A DNA stretch of 64,000 bases from Sediminibacterium sp. (GCF_019264485.1 NZ_JAHVAA010000014.1:62001-126000); one strand, 5' to 3'. Numbered from the stretch's first letter, positions 45,656-55,253 are shown. Numbers and translations: made by a program. The notes: generated by a model from the letters alone, not told the origin.

Positions 45656-46540
45656 ATGTTAGTATTAGATGGCAAAATTGCAGCAGCAGCAGTAAAAGAA
45701 TCACTGAAAGTAAAAACGGCAGCTCTGGCCGCCAATGGTAAAAGAAAACCCCATTTAGCAGCCATTTTGGTAGGTAACAACGGCGCCAGTGAAACCTATG
45801 TGGCCAGTAAAGTAAAAAACTGCGAGGAAACCGGGCTTGAATCAACACTGATACGACTGGAAGAAAACATCAGTGAATCGGTATTGCTGCAAACTATTAC
45901 CAGTTTAAACCTTGATCCTGCCATCGATGGCATACTTGTACAGTTACCATTACCAAAACAAATCAGCGAACAAAAAGTAATTGAAACCATCGACCCCGCA
46001 AAAGATGTAGATGGCTTTCATCCGGTGAACGTAGGGAAACTGGTTCAGGGACTTTCTACCTTCATTCCAGCTACACCTTATGGTATCATGCTTATGCTGG
46101 AACATTTTAATATTCCAACCAAAGGCAAACATGCAGTAGTAATCGGCAGGAGCAATATTGTTGGCCGACCAATGAGTATTTTACTGAGCAGTAATCTTAA
46201 GCAGGGTAACTGCACGGTTACCATCTGTCATTCGCATACACCTAACCTGAAAGAACTTTGCCTGCAGGCCGACATTATTGTAGCTGCATTGGGCAAACCA
46301 GGTTTTGTTACTGCCGATATGGTAAAACAAGGAGCAGTAATTATTGATGTAGGTATTACGCGTGTAGAAGACAGTACCGCAAAAAAAGGATTTCGCATTA
46401 AAGGCGATGTAGCATATGAAGAAGTAGCCACCAAAGCATCTGCCATTACACCGGTACCCGGCGGTGTTGGATTAATGACGATTGCCGGCTTACTTAAAAA
46501 TACCATGCAGGCTTATGAAGAAAGAGTTGATAGACGATAG
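45656..46540 (+). CDS. folD: Methylenetetrahydrofolate dehydrogenase/cyclohydrolase
   Basis: 294 residues from ATG 45656 (the frame opens at 45611, upstream of the promoter box). Bifunctional one-carbon enzyme. Visible: LAAILVGNNGASETYVASKVKNCEETG with the catalytic Lys, VQLPLPKQI, PAKDVDGFHPVNVG, the NADP site VVIGRSNIVGRPM and the closing TPVPGGVGLMT. The last residues VDRR and the stop codon are encoded by the start of a heptamer-word array (46529-46573), so the C-terminus may have been reset by repeat insertion. Confidence 0.96.
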   Translation: MLVLDGKIAAAAVKESLKVKTAALAANGKRKPHLAAILVGNNGASETYVASKVKNCEETGLESTLIRLEENISESVLLQTITSLNLDPAIDGILVQLPLPKQISEQKVIETIDPAKDVDGFHPVNVGKLVQGLSTFIPATPYGIMLMLEHFNIPTKGKHAVVIGRSNIVGRPMSILLSSNLKQGNCTVTICHSHTPNLKELCLQADIIVAALGKPGFVTADMVKQGAVIIDVGITRVEDSTAKKGFRIKGDVAYEEVATKASAITPVPGGVGLMTIAGLLKNTMQAYEERVDRR

Positions 46541-46573
46541 ACCATGGTCCATAGTCCATGGACTATGGTCTCT
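46529..46573. repeat. Heptamer-word array (AGACCAT/AGTCCAT family) with inverted halves
   Basis: Units of the form RGTCCAT (GGTCCAT, AGTCCAT) run into their complements (GGACTAT, GGTCTCT), making a self-complementary stretch between folD and queE. The first units overlap the folD stop codon. The same words recur at 51091-51159 and 60751-60827. Confidence 0.75.
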
Positions 46574-46636
46574 TAATCCAAACTAAAACTTATACCAATC
46601 AGTACCCATCAACAACATACCACTACATTACCAGTT

Positions 46637-47218
46637 ATGGAAGCATTCTATACCCTGCAGGGTGAGGGCTTTCATCAGGGTCGGGCAGCTTATTTTATCA
46701 GGTTGGGCGGCTGCGACGTGGGTTGTGTGTGGTGCGATGTAAAAGAAAGCTGGGATGCGGCTAAACATCCGCTTATAACTATTGACGACATTGTAGCTGC
46801 TGCGGCTGCATTCCCGGGAAGACTGGCAGTAATTACCGGTGGCGAACCACTTATGCATCAGTTGGATGAACTGACTACAGCATTACACAAAGAAGGTTTT
46901 GAAACAAATATTGAAACATCGGGCTCTTCGCCGCTAAGTGGCCATTGGGACTGGATCTGTCTATCACCCAAAAAATTCAAAGCACCATTACCTGAAATAG
47001 TTCCGCTGGCAAATGAATTGAAAGTGGTGGTTTTTAACAAACATGATTTTGAATGGGCTGAAACATATGCAGCACTCGTACATCCCCAATGCAAGCTTTA
47101 CCTGCAGCCCGAATGGGATAAAGCATCGGTAGTAACACCTTTGATCATTGACTATATCAAAGCCCATCCGCAATGGGAACTCAGCCTGCAGGTACACAAA
47201 TACATCAACGTTCCATAA
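46637..47218 (+). CDS. queE: 7-carboxy-7-deazaguanine synthase-like radical SAM enzyme
   Basis: 193 residues. The radical SAM cluster is CX3CX2C (Cys26, Cys30, Cys33), as in QueE, preceded by the hallmark FYTLQGEGFHQGR. TGGEPLMH and ETSGSSPL are also family traits. It makes 7-carboxy-7-deazaguanine in queuosine synthesis. LPV codons just before the ATG resemble the family N-terminus, so translation may begin slightly upstream at a non-ATG codon; no candidate is certain. Confidence 0.9.
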   Translation: MEAFYTLQGEGFHQGRAAYFIRLGGCDVGCVWCDVKESWDAAKHPLITIDDIVAAAAAFPGRLAVITGGEPLMHQLDELTTALHKEGFETNIETSGSSPLSGHWDWICLSPKKFKAPLPEIVPLANELKVVVFNKHDFEWAETYAALVHPQCKLYLQPEWDKASVVTPLIIDYIKAHPQWELSLQVHKYINVP

Positions 47219-47267
47219 TAAAAGAATTTTAACAAGCTGCTCCATTGTTTTTTCCGAACTTTCAAAC

Positions 47268-49187
47268 GTGAAAAACCGGAATATCATCATCGGTCTGCTG
47301 ACCTTTTTTATTGCGCTCAACGTTACAGCACAGGGATATGATCCTGATAAAGTTAAACCCAATGCGCTTGCACGTTATGAAGAAGCTATCAGCTTACTAA
47401 AAGATGGCGACACGCGCAATGCAGTGCCTGTTTTACTGGATTGTATTACTATCGATTCCAATTTTATTGATGCCTATTTATCGCTTGCAGGGGCCATGGG
47501 CGAACTGAAACAATACCAACGTTCTGTTGGTCTGTATCAAAAAGCAAAATCAAAAGACCCGGTCTATTTCAATGTATATCATCTCCCCTATTCCATCAAC
47601 CTTGCCGGGTTGGGCATGTTTGAAGAAGCACTCTCTGCAGTAAATTCTTTTCTATCCATTCCCAACCTGAGCGAGCGTGGAATTAAAAGTGCCCAATACC
47701 GGAAAGCAACTTATCAGTTTGCCATTCAGTATGCAAAGCAGCATCCGGTAACCGATTACCAGTTTGCACCGATAAATTTAGGGGATAGTGTAAACGGACC
47801 ACGATCAGAATATTATCCATCTGTTACGGTAACCGATAGTTTACTTGTGTATACCCGGAGAACAGGTGACCAACGTGAAGATTTTATGCAAAGTTCCATC
47901 ACCAACAAAAGTTTTGGCAAAGCTTCACTTATTGAAGGTGACATAAATATTGAACCATTAAAAGGAGCCATTACAGTTTCGCAGGATGGTGAATGGTTAT
48001 TATTTGCGGGCAATTTATCGGGACCGGGTTTAGGAGGATATGATATCTATCTCTCACAATACACTCCACAGGGATGGAGTGAACCACAAAATTTAGGTAA
48101 TACAGTGAATACCGAATTCTGGGAAAGTTCACCTGCATTGAGCCCCGACAAAAGAGTACTTTATTTCAGTAGCAATCGTCCGGGAGGTTATGGTGGAAGA
48201 GATTTGTATATGTCTGTTCGCCAACCCAATGGTCGCTGGTCACAGGCTGTTAATATGGGCCCGTCTATAAATTCTGCCGGTGATGAACTGGCTCCTTTTA
48301 TTCATGCCGATAACCAGACGCTTTTTTATACATCCGATGGTTTGCCGGGATATGGTAATTCTGATCTTTTTGTACTTCGTAAAAATGAAAAAGGAGAATG
48401 GGGCGCGCCTGAAAACTTAGGTTACCCAATCAACACCATAGAGAATGAAGGAAGTTTGGCCGTATCGGCCGACGGCTTAACCGCATATTATGCCAGCGAC
48501 AGAAGTGATAGCCGTGGCAACCTTGATTTGTATAGTTTTCAGCTTCGTCCCAATATTAGACCCAATCGAACTTTATATGTGAAAGGAAAAGTAACAGACG
48601 CAAAAACCAAACAAGGCATTCCTTCCACTGTTGAGTTAACAAACAATAACAGTAACCTGGTATTGATGAAAGTGCAGACCGATGAACTGGGAGATTATCT
48701 TGTAACACTACCTACTGGAAAAGATTATACATTCACAGTAAACAGGAAAGGGTATTTATTTTATAGTGAAGTATATGCATTGAACCGGAAAGAAGCCGAC
48801 AGTACCTATAAAAAAGATATTGAACTAAACCCTGTTCAGATAAATGCCAGTTTTGTTTTCAACAATATTTTATTTGCTACCAACAGTTTTGAATTACCAG
48901 CAAACGGGTTGGTTGAGCTTCAGCAATTGGTACAGGTATTACAGGATAACCCTACGCTGAAAGTAGAAATCAGTGGTCATACCGATAATACCGGAAATCC
49001 GAAAGATAATCTTACACTTTCCACCAATCGCGCAAAAGCCATTGTTGATTATTTGATGGGTAAAGGAATTGATCATACACGTTTATCTTACAAGGGTTAT
49101 GGCGATACACAACCCATTGCCGATAACAATTCAGAAAGCGGGAGAGCGAAGAACAGAAGAACAAGTTTTACGGTTACAAGTTTGTAA
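47268..49187 (+). CDS. PorE-like protein: TPR, beta-propeller, CRD and OmpA domains
   Basis: 639 residues from GTG 47268, which gives a clean signal peptide (IIIGLLTFFIALNVTAQG); the frame open from 47148 overlaps queE. Domains in order: TPR-like helices (about 25-150), PD40/WD40-like propeller strands (about 170-420: ALSPDKRVLYFSSNRPGGYGGRDLY and three similar), a carboxypeptidase-regulatory-like domain (about 440-520) and a C-terminal OmpA domain (about 535-639: LFATNSFELPANG, ISGHTDNTG, NRAKAIVDYL, NRRTSF). This order is that of PorE, a periplasmic peptidoglycan-linked part of the type IX secretion system, but the architecture is widespread and orthology is not proven. Confidence 0.82.
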   Translation: MKNRNIIIGLLTFFIALNVTAQGYDPDKVKPNALARYEEAISLLKDGDTRNAVPVLLDCITIDSNFIDAYLSLAGAMGELKQYQRSVGLYQKAKSKDPVYFNVYHLPYSINLAGLGMFEEALSAVNSFLSIPNLSERGIKSAQYRKATYQFAIQYAKQHPVTDYQFAPINLGDSVNGPRSEYYPSVTVTDSLLVYTRRTGDQREDFMQSSITNKSFGKASLIEGDINIEPLKGAITVSQDGEWLLFAGNLSGPGLGGYDIYLSQYTPQGWSEPQNLGNTVNTEFWESSPALSPDKRVLYFSSNRPGGYGGRDLYMSVRQPNGRWSQAVNMGPSINSAGDELAPFIHADNQTLFYTSDGLPGYGNSDLFVLRKNEKGEWGAPENLGYPINTIENEGSLAVSADGLTAYYASDRSDSRGNLDLYSFQLRPNIRPNRTLYVKGKVTDAKTKQGIPSTVELTNNNSNLVLMKVQTDELGDYLVTLPTGKDYTFTVNRKGYLFYSEVYALNRKEADSTYKKDIELNPVQINASFVFNNILFATNSFELPANGLVELQQLVQVLQDNPTLKVEISGHTDNTGNPKDNLTLSTNRAKAIVDYLMGKGIDHTRLSYKGYGDTQPIADNNSESGRAKNRRTSFTVTSL

Positions 49188-49886
49188 TCAATATAAAGAC
49201 CTAAGATAAAAATTAGTTCTTAAGTCACTCAGTAATCGCTCAAATTCTAATGCTCCAATCGGTGTTCCTTTTTTGGGCTTAATTAGTTTTCTGGTTTCAG
49301 GTTCTATCCGTTCTGCAATGATTACCGATCTGATGTGGTGACTCCATGTTTCTTGCGCCAATACAAGGCCGGGCAAACCAGTAAATCCATACATAGACAC
49401 CGCATAAGGCAAGGCAGGTGCATACCAGAAATGTGTTTGTCCTGCTTGTGTCTTATTAACAGGCACCGCTTTATAACAGGTATAGCCTAAAATCACCATC
49501 GAATCTTTTAATAAATCAAATTGTTGTGCTCGATAGGTAGCTTCAACCTGGTACCTGCCTGCATTCCATGGCTGAGATTGCCTGAATTCTTTTTTTAACC
49601 TGAAATCGATATACAGGTTATGAGAGCGAAAAACAGAGCCAAGCGGGTTTTCATTCCTTTCCCTTTCTTTTTGATAAGCGTGAATATAGGCAGCTGTATC
49701 TGTAACCACCAACTCATAGTTTGGAGCGGGATGAAACCGATGCTTTTTTATAAACGAAGAAATTTGGAATGAATCATTATCTGTTAAGTAACCCGATATA
49801 TATCGTACAGCAAATGGTGGTTGCTGATTTTGCGCCTGAAGGCGGGCACAACCAACAATAAAAATTATTATAAACAAACAGCGCAT
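49188..49886 (-). CDS. GLPGLI-family exported protein
   Basis: 232 residues with a signal peptide (FIIIFIVGCARLQAQ). The family signature is present as TGLPGLVLAQE (about 160), together with YTCYKAVPVNKTQAGQTHFWYAPALPY. The family is Bacteroidota-specific and of unknown function. The stop codon is the base after the PorE-like stop, tail to tail, with no room for a terminator between. Confidence 0.88.
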   Translation of the reverse strand: MRCLFIIIFIVGCARLQAQNQQPPFAVRYISGYLTDNDSFQISSFIKKHRFHPAPNYELVVTDTAAYIHAYQKERERNENPLGSVFRSHNLYIDFRLKKEFRQSQPWNAGRYQVEATYRAQQFDLLKDSMVILGYTCYKAVPVNKTQAGQTHFWYAPALPYAVSMYGFTGLPGLVLAQETWSHHIRSVIIAERIEPETRKLIKPKKGTPIGALEFERLLSDLRTNFYLRSLY

Positions 49887-49983
49887 TGAAAATCGTATTA
49901 AGAATACAATAATATGATTTTAGCGTAAAAATCTACGTATAAATACCTGATTTCTGTATTGGTAAAATCAAGACATTGTCGGG

Positions 49984-51084
49984 ATGTATACACAGGAACA
50001 TATCTATCTGTTATCACTTACCAGAGTGCCCGATCTGGGAAATATCCTCTCCAGGTTATTACTGGAACATTTTGGTTCTGCCACTGCCATATTCAATGCC
50101 AGGTTAAAAGAACTGGCTGTAGTAGATGGTATTGGTGAATACAGAGCAGGGCAAATAAAAAAATTCAAAGACCACCATGGTTCTGAAACTGAATTAACGG
50201 CTATTGCTGATAAAAAAATACAGCTGCTTTTTATCACTGATGAGGAATACCCGAAAAGATTACGCAATTGTGCAGATGCCCCCTTATTATTGTTTTACCG
50301 GGGTCGCGCAAACCTTAATCATACCAGAACCATCAGCATTATTGGTACCCGACACCATACAGAATATGGTCGATGGGCTACAGAACAGCTTATACGAGAT
50401 TTATTGCCTTATCAGGTGATGATCATCAGCGGGCTCGCTTATGGCATAGACGCTATTGCACATAAAACTGCTTTACAACAACAAATTCCAACCATTGGTG
50501 TACTGGCACATGGTTTTCAGACCATCTATCCCAGGTTACACCGTTCGCTGGCGCAGGAGATGATTGAACAGGGTGGATTACTCACAGAATTTTTATACCA
50601 TGAGTTACCCGACAGACATCATTTTCCTCAACGAAACAGAATTGTAGCGGGAATGGCTGATGCTACCATTATTATAGAAACGGCCATCAAAGGAGGCAGT
50701 ATGATTACGGCCGATCTTGCCTTTCAATATAACCGCGATGTATTTGCTTTACCCGGTCGCATCAACGATTTTAGAAGCACCGGATGTCTGCAGTTGATAA
50801 CCGACAATAAAGCAACGGCATTCATTAACACTACACAGTTTCTGGAGACTATGGGATGGCTCGAAATAAAAAAGAAAAAAACTACAGAGAAAAAATTATT
50901 CTATGACTTGACCACGAATGAACAAATTATTTTATCACTCCTGCAAGAGCATGACAGTATGCATATAGATGAAATTTACCTCAAAAGCCGGCTCAGCAGT
51001 TCCGAATTAGCCGCCGCCATATTAAATCTTGAGCTACAGAATATTATTATTCCGCTTCCGGGGAAATATTACAGGGTGAGCTAA
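49984..51084 (+). CDS. dprA: DNA-processing protein DprA
   Basis: 366 residues. An N-terminal SAM-like region (GNILSRLLLEHFGSATAIF), then the Rossmann-like core with ISIIGTRHHTEYGRWATEQL, SGLAYGIDAIAHKTAL, GVLAHGFQTIYPRLHRSLA and FPQRNRIVAGMADATIIIE, and a C-terminal winged helix (LSLLQEHDSMHIDEIYLKSRLSSSELAAAILNLEL). It loads RecA onto incoming single-stranded DNA during transformation. It stands just upstream of a 27-bp inverted repeat and guaB. Confidence 0.95.
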   Translation: MYTQEHIYLLSLTRVPDLGNILSRLLLEHFGSATAIFNARLKELAVVDGIGEYRAGQIKKFKDHHGSETELTAIADKKIQLLFITDEEYPKRLRNCADAPLLLFYRGRANLNHTRTISIIGTRHHTEYGRWATEQLIRDLLPYQVMIISGLAYGIDAIAHKTALQQQIPTIGVLAHGFQTIYPRLHRSLAQEMIEQGGLLTEFLYHELPDRHHFPQRNRIVAGMADATIIIETAIKGGSMITADLAFQYNRDVFALPGRINDFRSTGCLQLITDNKATAFINTTQFLETMGWLEIKKKKTTEKKLFYDLTTNEQIILSLLQEHDSMHIDEIYLKSRLSSSELAAAILNLELQNIIIPLPGKYYRVS

Positions 51085-51090
51085 TAGTTG

Positions 51091-51159
51091 ATGGTTAATA
51101 GTCCATGGTCCATAGTCAATGGAGTTACTATGGACTATGGACCATGGACTATTAACCAT
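51091..51159. repeat. 27-bp perfect inverted repeat built of heptamer words
   Basis: Arms at 51091-51117 and 51133-51159 are exact reverse complements around a 15-base spacer. Each arm contains AGTCCAT, GGTCCAT and AGTC words in 7-base steps. It lies between the dprA stop and the guaB promoter, so it would form a very stable hairpin in a dprA transcript; no T tract follows. Confidence 0.92.
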
Positions 51160-51173
51160 ACCCCAAATCATTT

Positions 51174-51206
51174 TTTGGACTCAATATACCTGCCACACTA
51201 TCTTTG
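51174..51206 (+). promoter_or_regulatory. guaB promoter: TTTG, 21-base spacer, TATCTTTG, 3 bases before ATG
   Basis: The -33 TTTG (51174-51177) and -7 TATCTTTG (51199-51206) match the Bacteroidota consensus in both sequence and spacing. With ATG at 51210 the transcript should start at or near the first codon. Confidence 0.7.
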
Positions 51207-51209
51207 CAC

Positions 51210-52709
51210 ATGGCAACAAGAAAATCTTCTCCCCGTAACACCGCTGCCGCTTCCAGGCTATTTGGCGAAGGGCTCACCTTCGATGACGTACTGCTGATGC
51301 CGGCTTACAGCGAAATACTTCCCCGCGAAGTTGATATCCGTTCCCAGTTAACAAAAGCTATTACGCTCAATGTACCCATTCTGTCCGCGGCTATGGATAC
51401 CGTTACAGAAGCCGGTTTGGCCATTGCGCTGGCACGTGAAGGCGGACTTGGCATTCTGCACAAAAACATGAGTATTGAAAAACAGGCAGACCAGGTTCGT
51501 AAGGTAAAAAGGAGTGAAAGTGGCATGATCATCGATCCGGTTACACTGCTGGTAGATGCCACCATCGGCGATGCATTAAAGCTGATGAAAGAAAATAAAA
51601 TTGGTGGTATTCCTATTGTAGATGCGGGGCAGAAACTGGTGGGTATTCTCACCAATCGCGACCTGCGTTTTGAAACAGATAAAAAAAGAAAGGTAAAAGA
51701 AGTGATGACGAAAGAAAACCTCATCACTGCACCTGAGGGTACCGATCTGAAAAAAGCTGAGAAAATATTACGCTCTTATAAAATTGAGAAATTACCTGTT
51801 GTGAATAAACAGGGTAAACTGATTGGACTGATTACTTACCGCGATATTCTTCAGTTGCGCAATTTCCCCAATGCGGTAAAAGATAATCTGGGTCGCTTAT
51901 TGGTAGGTGCTGCATTAGGCATTACCCGCGACTTAATGGATCGTGCCGCCGCTTTACAACATGTAGGCGTAGATGTGGTAACACTCGATAGTGCTCACGG
52001 ACATAGCAAAGGCGTTATGGAAGCTTTGAAAGCTTTGAGAAAGAATTTTAAAAGCCTACAGATCATTGCAGGAAATGTAGGAACGGCAGAGGGTGCCAAA
52101 GCATTGGCAGAAGCAGGTGCCGATTGCGTGAAAGTAGGTATTGGTCCTGGTTCCATTTGTACTACCCGTATTGTTGCGGGCGCAGGTGTACCACAGTTAA
52201 CCGCCATCATGGAAGCCACCCATGCATTAAAGACAAAAGGTATCCCCGTAATTGCCGATGGTGGCATTCGTTATACAGGCGATATGGTAAAAGCGCTTGC
52301 AGCAGGGGCCAATATGGTCATGATGGGAAGTGTATTTGCAGGTGTTCAGGAAAGTCCGGGTGATACCATTATTTATGAAGGCAGAAAATTCAAGGAGTAC
52401 CGCGGCATGGGTAGCCTGGGAGCTATGAGCCAGGGCAGTGGCGACCGTTATTTTCAGGATGTGGAAGATGATATCAAAAAATTTGTACCTGAAGGAATTG
52501 AAGGTCGCGTAGCCTATAAAGGCAACCTCAGTGAAATTATTTACCAGTATGTAGGTGGACTCAGAGCAGGTATGGGTTATTGTGGAGCCAGAAATATCAA
52601 GGCATTACAGCAAGCCACTTTTGTAAAAATTACAAATGCGGGTATGAAAGAAAGCCATGCACATGATATTGATATCACAAAAGAAGCGCCGAACTACAGT
52701 CGTAAGTAA
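51210..52709 (+). CDS. guaB: IMP dehydrogenase
   Basis: 499 residues from ATG 51210 (a TTG two codons upstream lies inside the promoter box). The barrel begins with [16 protein letters not shown]; two CBS domains sit at about 95-215; the active-site loop GPGSICTTR holds the catalytic Cys317. [10 protein letters not shown] and the C-terminal [12 protein letters not shown] are also typical. It oxidises IMP to XMP in GTP synthesis. A strong terminator follows. Confidence 0.97.
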   Translation: MATRKSSPRNTAAASRLFGEGLTFDDVLLMPAYSEILPREVDIRSQLTKAITLNVPILSAAMDTVTEAGLAIALAREGGLGILHKNMSIEKQADQVRKVKRSESGMIIDPVTLLVDATIGDALKLMKENKIGGIPIVDAGQKLVGILTNRDLRFETDKKRKVKEVMTKENLITAPEGTDLKKAEKILRSYKIEKLPVVNKQGKLIGLITYRDILQLRNFPNAVKDNLGRLLVGAALGITRDLMDRAAALQHVGVDVVTLDSAHGHSKGVMEALKALRKNFKSLQIIAGNVGTAEGAKALAEAGADCVKVGIGPGSICTTRIVAGAGVPQLTAIMEATHALKTKGIPVIADGGIRYTGDMVKALAAGANMVMMGSVFAGVQESPGDTIIYEGRKFKEYRGMGSLGAMSQGSGDRYFQDVEDDIKKFVPEGIEGRVAYKGNLSEIIYQYVGGLRAGMGYCGARNIKALQQATFVKITNAGMKESHAHDIDITKEAPNYSRK

Positions 52710-52727
52710 AAAATAATACAGCCATAA

Positions 52728-52766
52728 AAAGAGCGTCCCTTTTATAAGACGCTCTTTTCTTTTTTA
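52728..52766 (+). terminator. Rho-independent terminator of guaB
   Basis: AAAAGAGCGTC (52728-52738) pairs with GACGCTCTTTT (52748-52758) and is followed by a T-rich tract. Confidence 0.9.
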
Positions 52767-52795
52767 TTCCGAACTTAGGCTCTAAAATTTCCGGT

Positions 52796-54355
52796 TTGAA
52801 AAAATCAGTCCTCTTATTAAGCATCACAAGCGGGTTATTGTTATTTGCCGCATGGCCTGTATCGCCATTACTGCCTTTGATTTTTATTGCATGGATACCT
52901 TTACTGATGGTTGCTGAACGCGCCCGTACCGCTTCTGGTTTTTTTGGCCTTTCCTTTCTTGCATTGCTGATCTGGAATAGTGGCACTACCTGGTGGATGT
53001 GGAACTCAACCGATATAGGTACCATCGCCGCCATTATGTTCAACAGCATGCTGATGACTTTTCCATGGTGGGGTTATTTTCATATAAAAAAGAAAGGAAA
53101 AAATGCAGGTTATATTTCACTTATTGCTTTCTGGATGTGTTTCGAATATATTCATCACAACTGGCAACTCAGCTGGCCATGGCTCACATTGGGTAATGTG
53201 TTTGCATCTTATCCCGACAGCATTCAATGGTATGAATACACAGGTGTACAGGGGGGAACTTTATGGGTGATACTCGTTAATATTTTATTGTATGAATTAT
53301 GGCTGTCGTATCAACAGAAATCCTTCAATAAAAAAATGGCATTGAGTGTATTATTCTTACTGGCTTCTCCTTTACTGATCGCTTATTTATTGAAACCAAC
53401 ACTATCAAAAGAAACGGGCACTGATAATATAGTAATCGTTCAGCCAGATATAGACCCCTACGGTAAATTCAATGCTGGTACAGGCGCAGAACAAATTCAA
53501 TCGCTACTCAACTTAACCAAAGAAGCCATCGACAGTAATACAAAAATGGTTATCTGGCCCGAAACAGCCATGAGTATTGCAGACTGGCAAAGCAATATCG
53601 GTAACAACCTCTATTATCAGGCAGTGTTTGAATTCAGCAGACAAAATCCATCGCTCAGTCTTGTTACCGGTATTGAAACATTTAAAAACTATGGCACAGA
53701 AAAAATAACAGCTACTGCCAGAGAAGCCGGTGACGGCACTTACTATGATGCATTCAATGCTGCAGTACATATTCGTAACGGGCAGGCTCTTTCTTTTTAT
53801 AATAAAAGCAAGCTGGTGCCTGGTGTAGAATCATTACCTACATTTCTCAATTTCCTGGCACCTGTTTTTGAACAGTTTGGTGGTACAACGGGTGGGTATG
53901 GAAGATCTGAATCGGCTGCCACATTTTCAGCAACAGGAAATAACTATATCGCCGCTCCCATTATTTGTTATGAAAGTGTATATGGTGAATATGTTGGAGA
54001 ATATGTTAAGAAAGGGGCGAACATACTCACCATTATGACCAATGATGGATGGTGGGGTAATACACCGGGGCATAAACAACATTTACAATATGCCCGGTTA
54101 AGAGCCATTGAAACAAGAAAGTGGGTAGCCAGAAGTGCGAATACAGGCATATCAGCTGTAATAGATCCAACTGGTTCTATCCGTGACAGTAAACCCTGGC
54201 ATAAAATGAGTACCATTAAATATGCGGTACCGGTGGTAAGCGGAGAAACTTTTTATGTACGATGGGGTGATTATTTATACAAACTGGCATCACTCATCAG
54301 TATTTTATTTATTCTTTGGAAAATAAAAGACCGTTTCACAAACAATAAAAAATGA
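52796..54355 (+). CDS. lnt: Apolipoprotein N-acyltransferase
   Basis: 519 residues from a TTG start (no ATG nearby fits; TTGAAAAAATCA gives the expected basic start before the first membrane helix). Several membrane helices cover about 1-190, and the nitrilase domain holds the triad Glu256 (WPETAMS), Lys337 (YNKSKLVPG) and Cys391 (IICYESVYGE). A last helix lies near the C-terminus. It adds the third acyl chain to lipoproteins, in keeping with the many lipoproteins in this window. The stop overlaps the next start by ATGA. Confidence 0.95.
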   Translation: MKKSVLLLSITSGLLLFAAWPVSPLLPLIFIAWIPLLMVAERARTASGFFGLSFLALLIWNSGTTWWMWNSTDIGTIAAIMFNSMLMTFPWWGYFHIKKKGKNAGYISLIAFWMCFEYIHHNWQLSWPWLTLGNVFASYPDSIQWYEYTGVQGGTLWVILVNILLYELWLSYQQKSFNKKMALSVLFLLASPLLIAYLLKPTLSKETGTDNIVIVQPDIDPYGKFNAGTGAEQIQSLLNLTKEAIDSNTKMVIWPETAMSIADWQSNIGNNLYYQAVFEFSRQNPSLSLVTGIETFKNYGTEKITATAREAGDGTYYDAFNAAVHIRNGQALSFYNKSKLVPGVESLPTFLNFLAPVFEQFGGTTGGYGRSESAATFSATGNNYIAAPIICYESVYGEYVGEYVKKGANILTIMTNDGWWGNTPGHKQHLQYARLRAIETRKWVARSANTGISAVIDPTGSIRDSKPWHKMSTIKYAVPVVSGETFYVRWGDYLYKLASLISILFILWKIKDRFTNNKK

Positions 54356-55239
54356 TTCAGAAAAGCTGCAACTGGTCTGGTGGTACACTGCATTATAAAA
54401 TATATGGTGAAGGCCAGCCCCTGGTTTTATTACATGGCTTTGGCGAAGACAGTAGTATCTGGAACAGGCAGGTTGCCCTTTTACAGCATCATTGCCAATT
54501 AATTATTCCTGATTTACCCGGAACGGGGAACTCATTGTGGTCAATAGTGAAAGGTGAATGGTTAATGCCCAAAGGACTCCGGTTGGAGGCGAATGAAGAG
54601 CAGCAAACCAATTCACGCCTCACGTCTCACGTTTCACCTGTCACGCCTTCTATTGATGATCTCGCCGACTCCATTTACCACTTACTAATACAAGAAAACA
54701 TTTCTTCCTGCTATCTACTCGGTCATAGTATGGGGGGATATATTACACTGGCATTTGCAGAAAAATATCCCAGATTGCTCAGAGGTTTCGGGTTGATTCA
54801 TTCTACTGCATTTGCAGACAGTGAGGAGAAGAAAAAAAACCGCATGAGAGGTATTGAACTCATGGAACAATATGGTGGATATTCATTTCTCAAAACAACC
54901 ATTCCCAACCTTTTCGGTGAAGCATTCAAAAAAAATAATCCTGAAGCTGTTGAACAATTGATTAAACAGGCCGCCGGTTTGTCTACCCCATCATTACAGG
55001 CTTACTATTATGCCATGATGAACCGCCCCGACAGAACAGAGGTATTAAAAAGCAACCCCTTGCCTGTTTTATTCGTTATGGGTACTGAAGATGTAGCAGC
55101 ACCATTGAATGATGTATTACAGCAAACGCATCTTCCATTAATATCGTATATTCATATACTGGACGGTGTAGGACATATGGGCATGTGGGAATCAACTGAA
55201 AGGCTCAATGAATTACTTATTTCATTTATTCATCAATAG
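54352..55239 (+). CDS. Alpha/beta hydrolase with an in-frame repeat insertion
   Basis: 295 residues, overlapping lnt by four bases. Fold marks: LVLLHGFGEDSSIW, the nucleophile GHSMGG (Ser126), GTEDVA (acid) and GVGHMGMWE (His). Between the conserved PDLPGTGNS and SIDDLADSIYHLL lies an unusual stretch at about residues 62-99 encoded by heptamer words (three GTGAATG-like units at 54547-54567 and five TCACGYY units at 54613-54647). The insert is in frame and free of stops, so the enzyme may tolerate it as a loop. Substrate unknown. Confidence 0.9.
   Translation: MIQKSCNWSGGTLHYKIYGEGQPLVLLHGFGEDSSIWNRQVALLQHHCQLIIPDLPGTGNSLWSIVKGEWLMPKGLRLEANEEQQTNSRLTSHVSPVTPSIDDLADSIYHLLIQENISSCYLLGHSMGGYITLAFAEKYPRLLRGFGLIHSTAFADSEEKKKNRMRGIELMEQYGGYSFLKTTIPNLFGEAFKKNNPEAVEQLIKQAAGLSTPSLQAYYYAMMNRPDRTEVLKSNPLPVLFVMGTEDVAAPLNDVLQQTHLPLISYIHILDGVGHMGMWESTERLNELLISFIHQ
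54547..54647. repeat. Inverted heptamer-word element inside the hydrolase gene
   Basis: GTGAAAG, GTGAATG and GTTAATG at 54547-54567; TCACGCC, TCACGTC, TCACGTT, TCACCTG and TCACGCC at 54613-54647. The two halves are partly complementary (AGGTGAA at 54552-54558 with TTCACCT at 54631-54637). Same build as the intergenic arrays but within codons. Confidence 0.75.
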
Positions 55240-55253
55240 TTCACCTCTTCTTT

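Noticed and set aside
47148-47267. N-terminal extension of the PorE-like protein overlapping queE
   Set aside because: It would bury the signal peptide; GTG 47268 gives a normal one.
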